From assembly GCA_023391725.1 (NCBI GenBank), contig JAEWAH010000281.1, forward strand, positions 1 through 5,813: a DNA stretch of 5,813 bases. Direction: 5' to 3'. The DNA is from Bacillota bacterium (GTDB lineage Bacteria > Bacillota > Clostridia > Christensenellales > Aristaeellaceae). Each line of letters begins with the position of its first letter. Position 1 is the first letter of the stretch. Below are positions 1 through 5,813 of this stretch, one piece after another. The position numbers and the translations under genes are program-made. Under the pieces are notes generated by a model that was given only the letters and a program-made list of their open reading frames with translations, did not search any database and was not told the origin of the DNA.

Positions 1-249
1 ACCCAGCAATACGGCCTGCAGGGATATCTATATTTGCTCATTATCCTGTCCATCAACCTGGGACTGGTGAACCTTCTGCCCATTCCGGGGCTTGACGGCA
101 GCCGCTTTCTGTTCATGCTGGTGGAAGCTATTTTCCGCAAGCCTGTCAACCGTAGGGCTGAGGCCATGATCCACCTGACGGGTTTCGCCATCCTGATCAG
201 CGCCATGCTTTTCCTGACCTATCGGGATATTCAGCGCCTGATCCAGTAA
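1..249 (+). CDS. rseP: RseP-type site-2 intramembrane zinc metalloprotease, C-terminal end (5' partial)
   Basis: The reading frame is open from base 1 and ends at TAA 247-249, leaving the last 82 residues. Seen: a hydrophobic segment (about fragment residues 9-27) runs into NLLPIPGLDGSRF, the conserved 'N-x-x-P-x-P-x-L-D-G' signature of the S2P/RseP M50 family. The Asp of LDG, fragment residue 32, is the third zinc ligand in that family. A second membrane helix (about residues 59-73, GFAILISAMLFL) and a short polar tail follow. Known of the family: these proteases cut transmembrane segments inside the membrane, for example anti-sigma factors or remnant signal peptides. The HExxH motif and PDZ domain would lie upstream of the window and cannot be checked. 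Many homologues read ALDGGR where this one reads GLDGSR, a mild variation. Position immediately upstream of ispG and polC fits the usual Bacillota order. The specific substrate is unknown. Confidence 0.9.
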   Translation, partial: TQQYGLQGYLYLLIILSINLGLVNLLPIPGLDGSRFLFMLVEAIFRKPVNRRAEAMIHLTGFAILISAMLFLTYRDIQRLIQ

Positions 250-254
250 CATAC

Positions 255-258
255 GGAG
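255..258 (+). promoter_or_regulatory. Ribosome binding site for ispG
   Basis: GGAG lies 10 bases before the ATG at 269, inside the 19-base gap after the rseP stop. No other ATG, GTG or TTG is available in this frame within the gap, so it supports the chosen ispG start. The gap is too short for a terminator and shows no hairpin. Confidence 0.6.
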
Positions 259-268
259 ATACGATCAA

Positions 269-1333
269 ATGCATTTCACAAGAAGCGTTAAAGTGGGTTC
301 CCTTGTGATGGGTGGGGGGGAGCCAATATGGGTCCAGTCCATGACAAATACCGATACCCGGGATATTCCCGCCACCCTGGGACAAATAAATGACCTGGCC
401 AAGGCCGGGTGCGATATCGTGCGCGTGTCCGTGTATGACGAAGACTGCGCCAAAGCTGTGCGCGCGTTGGTGGACGAGAGCCCTGTGCCCCTGGTGGCTG
501 ATATCCATTTCGATTATAAGCTTGCAATTGCAGCGGCAGAAAGCGGCATCAGCAAGCTGCGCATCAACCCCGGCAATATTGGGGGGGACAAGCATGTGGC
601 AGCCCTGGCGGACTGCGCACGCGCCCATCACATCCCCATCCGCATCGGGGTCAACAGCGGCTCCATCGAAAAGGACATTTTGCATAAAGAAGGCGGCGTG
701 ACCGCCAAGGGCATGGTGGAAAGCGCGCTGAATCATGCACGCCTATTGGAAAAGCAGGGCTTTTCTGATATCGTGCTGTCCATGAAGGCCAGCGATGTGC
801 GCCTGACTGTGGCGGCGTATGAACTGGCAGCCCAATTGTGCTCTTACCCCCTGCATCTGGGCGTTACCGAGGCTGGGCTGCCGGGGCGCGGCACGGTGAA
901 ATCTGCTATCGGCATCGGCGCATTGCTTTTGCAGGGAATTGGCGATACCATTCGGGTATCTCTGACCGGATCCCCATTGCCCGAGGCGGACGCCGCTTTG
1001 GATATATTGAAAGCCCTGGGCCTTCGCAATCCGGGCATCGAAATCATTTCATGCCCCACCTGCGGGCGCACCTGCATCCCCGTGGCGGATATCGCAAGAC
1101 GGGTGGAGGATGAGCTCCATGATATCGCCGTGCCCATGAAGGTGGCGGTGATGGGCTGCGTCGTTAACGGCCCAGGGGAAGCCCGGGAAGCCGACGTAGG
1201 CATCGCCGGAGGCAACGGCTCCGGGGCGCTGTTCGTGAAGGGTCAGTCCCCCCGTAAAGTGGAGGGGGATCTGGCCGCGATTTTGATCGCGGCGGTGAGG
1301 GAGGCTGCCTTACGGAAGGAGGCGGGGGAATAG
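269..1333 (+). CDS. ispG: 4-hydroxy-3-methylbut-2-enyl diphosphate synthase (IspG/GcpE)
   Basis: IspG is a cytosolic [4Fe-4S] enzyme of the MEP pathway. It reductively opens 2-C-methyl-D-erythritol 2,4-cyclodiphosphate to HMBPP, the substrate of IspH, using flavodoxin or ferredoxin as electron donor. At 354 residues it is the usual short bacterial form. Seen: an N-terminal TIM-barrel half (to about residue 255) begins with VQSMTNTDTRD (22-32) and contains RINPGNIG (98-105). The C-terminal cluster domain carries CPTC (C262, C265) and GCVVNGPGE (C297, E304). The spacing of these three cysteines and the glutamate is identical to the E. coli cluster ligands (270, 273, 305, 312 from memory), so the enzyme looks intact. 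An additional cysteine, C269, sits four residues after C265. The ATG has GGAG 10 bases upstream and the N-terminus aligns with family starts. The gene sits 19 bases after rseP and 3 bases before polC, in the same frame as polC. Confidence 0.97.
   Translation: MHFTRSVKVGSLVMGGGEPIWVQSMTNTDTRDIPATLGQINDLAKAGCDIVRVSVYDEDCAKAVRALVDESPVPLVADIHFDYKLAIAAAESGISKLRINPGNIGGDKHVAALADCARAHHIPIRIGVNSGSIEKDILHKEGGVTAKGMVESALNHARLLEKQGFSDIVLSMKASDVRLTVAAYELAAQLCSYPLHLGVTEAGLPGRGTVKSAIGIGALLLQGIGDTIRVSLTGSPLPEADAALDILKALGLRNPGIEIISCPTCGRTCIPVADIARRVEDELHDIAVPMKVAVMGCVVNGPGEAREADVGIAGGNGSGALFVKGQSPRKVEGDLAAILIAAVREAALRKEAGE
1316..1329 (+). promoter_or_regulatory. Ribosome binding site region for polC, inside the end of ispG
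   Basis: A near-perfect Shine-Dalgarno AAGGAGG (1316-1322) lies 14 bases before the polC ATG at 1337, and a second purine run GGGGGA (1324-1329) lies 7 bases before it. Both are within the last ispG codons. The first is rather far for optimal spacing, so the second run may contribute. Placing the site inside ispG fits translational coupling of the two genes. Confidence 0.6.
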
Positions 1334-1336
1334 TTC

Positions 1337-4300
1337 ATGGAATCGGGACAGATGCTTTCGCAATTATACCGGGAATTGCCGGAATTGGATGGTAAGCTCA
1401 CAGTTGAGCGCGTGATCTATAAGCAAGCGGAAAACAAGATCTATTTCTCTTTCCTTTCCCAAGTGCTTGTCACCGAAAAATCCTTCCTGCGCATGGAGCA
1501 TATGATCCGGGGCATGTATCCCGGCAGCCGCCTGGCTATCCGGGTGGCAAGTCCGGCACTGGCGGAGGATTTTTTGGCAAACATCGGCAAATACAAGCAA
1601 GTTTTCATAGACTTTGTGGCCCGCGCGCACCCGGCATCCGCCACCTGGATCAATCATTTGGACTGGGAGGTGCAAAGCGGGCGGGTGGTGCTCACCTTTC
1701 CGGATGAATTTTCCCTTCGCTTCATGCAAAAGAACAACATAGCTGACCGGCTGGCCCAGGCGGTATGGGATATCTTCCGCTTAAGGGTCCCGGTGGAGCT
1801 GCGCATCCAGGGGAACCAGGAGGCGAGGCTTCAGGCGCTTCGGCAGGAGCGGGAGCAGGAGGCCAAGCTGTTTGAAAGCCTACAAGCCCAAAGCGCGGCG
1901 GCATCGCCCGGGCAGGAGGGGGCGGTGAAGCCCGCTCCTAAAACGGGCTCGGGGAACAGCGCCGCAAAGCCCGCGCAGGACAGCAAAGAAGCCATGCGTC
2001 CCATCAAAGGACGAAGCATTGCCGACCCGCCGGTGCCAATGCGGGAGCTCACCAATGATACCGGCCTTGTCACCGTCCAGGGGGACATCATCAAGGTAGA
2101 CAAGAAGGAATTAAAGGGCGGCGAGATGCTGCTGGTTTCCTTCATTCTTACGGATTACACTTCATCGGTGTTATGCAAGATCTTTTTTAGATACCGCAAT
2201 AATTTCCGCAAGGCGGATGATAACGCGGAACCTAAGCCCATCACCCAGGAGGAGCGCCAGGCGGTAAATGATGTCGCGGACCGCATCAAGGATGGTATGG
2301 CGGCCCGGGTCCGGGGCGAGTGCATGTACGACAACTTTGCCCGGGAACCTTCCATTACCGTTAGGGACATCATGCCTATCCCCAAAGAAAAGCGCGTGGA
2401 TACAGCCGAAGAAAAGCGCGTGGAACTGCACATGCATACCCAGATGAGCGTGATGGACGCCACGGCTTCCGCCACGGACCTCATTGCTCAGGCTGCGGCG
2501 TGGGGGCACCCGGCGGTGGCCATTACCGACCATGGGGTGGTGCAGGCCTTCCCTGCGGCCTTCTCGGCTGCACAAAAAAACAACATCAAGCTTATCCCGG
2601 GCGTGGAAGCGTACTTGACCGACGAGGCGCAGATCGTTGTGGACCCGGACGCTAGGTTCCTGGAATCGCCCATCGTGGTGCTTGACTTTGAGACAACGGG
2701 CCTGGATACCCACCGGGAGCACGTGATCGAGATCGGCGCGGTAAAGCTGATGGGCGGCAGCGTAGTGGGTTCCTTTGGCACCCTGGTGAATCCGGGTGTG
2801 CCGCTAAAGCCCAAGATCACCGAGATCACAAACATCACCGACGCCATGCTGGCAGGCCAGCCTTCTGCTGAAACAGCCATCCCCCAACTGATGGATTTCA
2901 TCGGGGATTGCGCCGTAGCCGCCCATAACGCCAGCTTTGATATTTCCATGCTCCGCACGGAATTAAAGCGTCTTGGGCAGACCTTCGCGGCGCCCCAGAT
3001 CGATACATTATCCTTTGCCAGGAAGCTGTATCCCCAGCTGAAGAGCCACCGGTTGGGGGCGGTTTGCCGCGCCCTGGGCGTTTCACTGAAGGACGCGCAC
3101 CGGGCCGTAAACGACGCCGCCGCCACCGCCCAGTGTTTGGCCCGGATGATGGAGGACGCCAGAGCAAAGGGCGCTTCCCGTTTGGAGGATTTAAACCAGG
3201 TATTGACCGGCGGTGCGATGGGGGAAAACTACCATATCATCCTGCTGGCGTCCACCCAAAAGGGTATGGAGAACCTGAACAGGATCGTATCCGAAGGCCA
3301 CCTGAAGTATTTCCGCCGCGTTCCCCATGTGCCGCGCCAGGTGCTGCAGAAATACCGGGAAGGGCTCATTGTGGGCTCCGCCTGCGAGGCGGGGGAGCTG
3401 TTCCGCGCGGTCTTGAGCGGCGCGCCGGAGGATGAGCTGAAGAAGATCGCCAGGTTCTATGACTATTTGGAGATCCAGCCTGTGGGCAACAATGAGTTTT
3501 TGATCCGGGAAGAGCGCGTTCCTAATGAGGAGGCGCTGAGGGACTTAAACCGCAGGATCGTCGCCCTGGGGGAAACGCTGGGTATTCCTGTGGTGGCCAC
3601 CGGCGACGTTCACTTCCTGGACCCCAAGGATGCCATTTTCAGAGCCATATTGCAGGCGGGCATGGACTACAGCGACTGTGACCAGCAGCCGCCCCTGTAC
3701 TTTAAGACTACCCAGGAAATGCTGGAGGAATTCGCATATCTGGGCAAGGAAAAGTGCAAAGAAGTAGTCATTGACAATCCCCGGAAGATCGCTGATAAGG
3801 TGGAACCGCTGCGGCTGTTTCCTAAGCATCCCAAGGGGGAGGAGACCTTTCAGCCCTTCTGGGAGGATGCCGCTGACACCATTCAAAACATGGCCTGGGG
3901 CACGGCAAAGAAGCTTTATGGGGACGAGCTGCCAGAACTGATCGTGAAGCGATTGGAAAAAGAACTTGGCTCCATCATCGGCTACGGCTTTGCGACGCTG
4001 TACAATATCGCCCAGAAGCTCGTGAGCAAATCCCTGTCCGACGGCTATCTTGTAGGCTCCCGTGGTTCCGTGGGTTCCTCGTTTGTGGCCACCATGTGCG
4101 GCATCACCGAGGTGAACTCGCTGCCGCCGCATTACCGCTGCACCCATTGCCGCCAGGGTTTCTTTGACGTTGACAAGGAGAAGTACAAGGTAGGCGTCGA
4201 CCTGCCGGACAAGGATTGCCCCATCTGCGGCCAAAAGCTTGTAAAGGATGGGTTCGACATCCCCTTTGAGGTGTTCTTGGGCTTTAAGGGCGACAAGGTC

Positions 4301-5728
4301 CCCGATATCGATTTGAACTTTTCGGGGGAATACCAGCCCCGTGCCCACGCCTACGTGGAAGAACTTTTCGGCAAGGGCCATGTGTTCCGCGCCGGAACCA
4401 TCTCCGCCCTGGCGGATAAGCCAGCTTACGGCTATGTGAGCAAATATTTGGAGGAGCGGGGGATCCAGGCCGGGAACGCGGAGAAGGAGCGGTTGGTTGC
4501 GGGCTGCGTGGGCGTGAAGCGTACAACGGGCCAGCATCCCGGCGGCATGGTAGTGCTGCCCAAGGAGTATGAGATCTATCAGTTCACCGCCATCCAGCAC
4601 CCCGCGGACGATACGGACAGCGGCACCATCACCACCCATTACGACTTCACCTCCATGCACGATATCCTGGTGAAGCTGGATATCCTGGGCCACGACGATC
4701 CCACCATGATCCACTTTCTGGAGGAACTGACGGGCGTGCCCTTCAAGGACATTCCCTTGGATGATAAGCAGGTCATGTCCTTGTTCACCAGCCCCAAGTC
4801 TTTGGGCGTCGATCCCGATGCGCTGGGCTGCACCACGGGGACCCTGGGCATCCCGGAATTTGGCACGGGGTTTGTGCGCCAGATGCTGGAGGACACAAGA
4901 CCCTCCACCATGGAAGAACTGATCCGGCTGTCGGGCTTGAGCCACGGCACTGACGTGTGGTTGGGCAACGCCAAGGACCTGATCACCAGCGGTACAGCCA
5001 CGCTTTCCCAATGCATCTGCACCCGCGATGATATCATGAACTACTTGATCACCAAGGGTGTTCAAAGCAAGATGGCCTTTGACACCATGGAAAGCGTGCG
5101 CAAGGGCAGGGGATTGAAGCCTGAGATGGAGCAGGCTATGATCGCTGCCGATGTGCCGGAGTGGTTCATCGATAGCTGCAAGAAGATCAAGTACATGTTC
5201 CCCAAGGGCCACGCTGTGGCCTATGTGACCATGGCCCTGCGCGTGGGCTGGTACAAGGTGTACAGGCCCCTGGCCTATTACGCGGCCTACTTTACCGTGC
5301 GCGGCGACGGGTTTGACGCGGCCAGGATGCTGCTAAGCCCCGAAGTGATCAAGGGGATATTGGACAACTTCAAGCAGCAGGAGCAGAAGCTGACCGAAAA
5401 GGAAAAGGACGAGATCACCGCGCTGGAACTTGTATTGGAAATGCACATGCGGGGCATCGCCTTCCTGCCCGCGGATCTGTACAAGAGCGACCCCAAACGG
5501 TTCTTGATGGAGGATGATAAGCTGCGGGTGCCTTTCATCTCTTTGGGAGGCCTTGGGGAAGCGGCGGCGGAAGCCATCGTGCGGGAGCGCGTTACGCCTT
5601 TTTTGTCCATAGAGGATCTGAAAAACAGGGCAAAGCTGTCCAGCGCGGTGATTGAGCTGCTGCGGACGCACGGATGCCTGAATGGAATGACGGAAACGAG
5701 CCAGATGACGCTGTTCAATTTCCTGTAA
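1337..5728 (+). CDS. polC: DNA polymerase III alpha subunit, PolC type, with 3'-5' proofreading exonuclease
   Basis: This is the replicative polymerase of Bacillota; 1463 residues compares with about 1440 in Bacillus. Domains seen in order: N-terminal domains (1-158); an Ala/Pro/charged low-complexity linker (about 160-234); an OB fold (about 245-348); PHP first part with HMH (H365, H367), DH (D398, H399) and E424; an inserted DEDDh exonuclease (about 445-610) with D450/E452 in DFETTG, D535, H588 and D593, all present; PHP second part (about 629-762) with C683/E684 and D757/H759. The polymerase core has GSRGSVGSS (907-915), a four-cysteine zinc site (C935, C938, C961, C964), and the catalytic aspartates D990 and D992 (PDIDLNFSG) with D1115 (KLDILGHDD). 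KRTTGQHPGG starts at 1061. A helix-hairpin-helix-like tail ends in QMTLF (1456-1460), a clamp-binding motif. The ATG start is constrained by an in-frame stop two codons upstream. All active-site residues look intact. The role is inferred from strong family similarity. Confidence 0.98.
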   Translation: MESGQMLSQLYRELPELDGKLTVERVIYKQAENKIYFSFLSQVLVTEKSFLRMEHMIRGMYPGSRLAIRVASPALAEDFLANIGKYKQVFIDFVARAHPASATWINHLDWEVQSGRVVLTFPDEFSLRFMQKNNIADRLAQAVWDIFRLRVPVELRIQGNQEARLQALRQEREQEAKLFESLQAQSAAASPGQEGAVKPAPKTGSGNSAAKPAQDSKEAMRPIKGRSIADPPVPMRELTNDTGLVTVQGDIIKVDKKELKGGEMLLVSFILTDYTSSVLCKIFFRYRNNFRKADDNAEPKPITQEERQAVNDVADRIKDGMAARVRGECMYDNFAREPSITVRDIMPIPKEKRVDTAEEKRVELHMHTQMSVMDATASATDLIAQAAAWGHPAVAITDHGVVQAFPAAFSAAQKNNIKLIPGVEAYLTDEAQIVVDPDARFLESPIVVLDFETTGLDTHREHVIEIGAVKLMGGSVVGSFGTLVNPGVPLKPKITEITNITDAMLAGQPSAETAIPQLMDFIGDCAVAAHNASFDISMLRTELKRLGQTFAAPQIDTLSFARKLYPQLKSHRLGAVCRALGVSLKDAHRAVNDAAATAQCLARMMEDARAKGASRLEDLNQVLTGGAMGENYHIILLASTQKGMENLNRIVSEGHLKYFRRVPHVPRQVLQKYREGLIVGSACEAGELFRAVLSGAPEDELKKIARFYDYLEIQPVGNNEFLIREERVPNEEALRDLNRRIVALGETLGIPVVATGDVHFLDPKDAIFRAILQAGMDYSDCDQQPPLYFKTTQEMLEEFAYLGKEKCKEVVIDNPRKIADKVEPLRLFPKHPKGEETFQPFWEDAADTIQNMAWGTAKKLYGDELPELIVKRLEKELGSIIGYGFATLYNIAQKLVSKSLSDGYLVGSRGSVGSSFVATMCGITEVNSLPPHYRCTHCRQGFFDVDKEKYKVGVDLPDKDCPICGQKLVKDGFDIPFEVFLGFKGDKVPDIDLNFSGEYQPRAHAYVEELFGKGHVFRAGTISALADKPAYGYVSKYLEERGIQAGNAEKERLVAGCVGVKRTTGQHPGGMVVLPKEYEIYQFTAIQHPADDTDSGTITTHYDFTSMHDILVKLDILGHDDPTMIHFLEELTGVPFKDIPLDDKQVMSLFTSPKSLGVDPDALGCTTGTLGIPEFGTGFVRQMLEDTRPSTMEELIRLSGLSHGTDVWLGNAKDLITSGTATLSQCICTRDDIMNYLITKGVQSKMAFDTMESVRKGRGLKPEMEQAMIAADVPEWFIDSCKKIKYMFPKGHAVAYVTMALRVGWYKVYRPLAYYAAYFTVRGDGFDAARMLLSPEVIKGILDNFKQQEQKLTEKEKDEITALELVLEMHMRGIAFLPADLYKSDPKRFLMEDDKLRVPFISLGGLGEAAAEAIVRERVTPFLSIEDLKNRAKLSSAVIELLRTHGCLNGMTETSQMTLFNFL
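2385..2424 (+). repeat. 16-bp direct repeat within polC
   Basis: The 16 bases AAGAAAAGCGCGTGGA occur perfectly at 2385-2400 and again at 2409-2424. The offset is 24 bases, exactly eight codons, so both copies are read in the same phase and encode EKRV twice (KEKRVDTA then EEKRVELH). The second copy leads directly into the PHP domain, where PolC proteins commonly have an EKRVELH-like stretch. The first copy looks like a local in-frame duplication in the OB-to-PHP junction, or it may be coincidence helped by common Lys/Arg codons. Confidence 0.7.
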
Positions 5729-5754
5729 AGGAAAGATGAGAAAGCAGGTCAAGC

Positions 5755-5813
5755 ATGAGCATGATCGCGGCGGAACAACTGCCTTCCCGTAAGGATGCGG
5801 AGGCGTGGCTTAC
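5755..5813 (+). CDS. Start of an unidentified gene (3' partial)
   Basis: An open frame starts with ATG at 5755 and runs off the window end, giving 19 complete codons beginning MSMIAAEQLPSRKDAEAWL. A stop in the same frame at 5737-5739 limits the start to 5755 or the second ATG at 5761. AGG (5746-5748) six bases upstream of 5755 is a weak ribosome binding site. The gene lies 26 bases after the polC stop with no terminator-like hairpin between, so it is probably in the same transcript. The visible residues are too few to name a family. No signal peptide or membrane segment is seen. They do not look like the start of RimP, which often follows polC. That the frame is a real gene is inferred from position, spacing and the open frame only. 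Confidence 0.5.
   Translation, partial: MSMIAAEQLPSRKDAEAWL

Noticed and set aside
250..268. Possible promoter or terminator between rseP and ispG
   Set aside because: Nineteen bases are too few for a complete promoter, and no hairpin is present; only a ribosome binding site is seen.
314..587. Two runs of seven G in ispG (314-320 and 581-587), considered as frameshift or sequencing-error sites
   Set aside because: The protein stays in register with IspG conserved motifs before, between and after both runs, so no indel is present. The runs encode Gly-rich segments.
197..736. A 179-codon minus-strand frame antisense to ispG, plus other overlapping frames in rseP, ispG and polC
   Set aside because: They are shadows of strongly supported + strand genes, with no family motifs and no plausible independent ribosome binding context.
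1929..1949. Inverted repeat AGCCCG / CGGGCT with a 9-base loop
   Set aside because: The stem is only 6 bp, has no following T-run, and lies within the polC linker coding sequence, so it is not a terminator.
4139..4228. Four-cysteine zinc site considered as a separate inserted domain
   Set aside because: A CxxC...CxxC zinc site at this place, just before the catalytic PDIDLNFSG motif, is a normal part of PolC polymerases.
3545..5212. A 555-codon open frame on the minus strand, antisense to polC
   Set aside because: It lies entirely within polC, whose sense strand encodes continuous catalytic motifs. The translation is His/Gly/Leu-rich with no recognisable domain, and long antisense frames are expected from GC-biased third positions in sense codons.

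Overview
This window is an ordinary housekeeping segment, probably from a Clostridia-like member of the Bacillota with fairly GC-rich DNA (GC judged by eye as high fifties percent, not computed). The main pointer is the 1463-residue replicative polymerase. It is of the PolC type, with a proofreading exonuclease embedded in the PHP domain and a four-cysteine zinc site, an architecture typical of low-GC-lineage Gram-positives. The gene order rseP-ispG-polC is also a well-known arrangement in that group.

Layout, all on the + strand: (1) bases 1-249 are the last 82 codons of an RseP-type intramembrane zinc metalloprotease. (2) After a 19-base gap, ispG (269-1333) encodes the iron-sulfur enzyme of the penultimate step of the MEP isoprenoid pathway. 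(3) Three bases after its stop, polC (1337-5728) fills most of the window. (4) After 26 bases, a new + strand reading frame opens at 5755 and runs off the end. Its first 19 residues do not resemble RimP, which often follows polC in related genomes.

The tight spacing and lack of any terminator-like hairpin between genes suggest one co-transcribed unit, with polC probably translationally coupled to ispG. No promoter is visible, so transcription presumably starts upstream of the window. The genes do not share a pathway (membrane proteolysis, isoprenoid precursors, DNA replication). Their grouping looks like a conserved growth-related cluster rather than a dedicated system.

I see no mobile element, CRISPR array, RNA gene or undescribed system. 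The points worth a second look are small: same-frame ispG and polC separated only by TAG-TTC, an in-phase A AAA AAC heptamer in polC, a 16-bp in-frame direct repeat at the OB/PHP junction, an extra cysteine beside the IspG cluster ligands, a three-residue tail after the PolC clamp-binding motif, and the unidentified downstream gene with a mini-ORF across its start.
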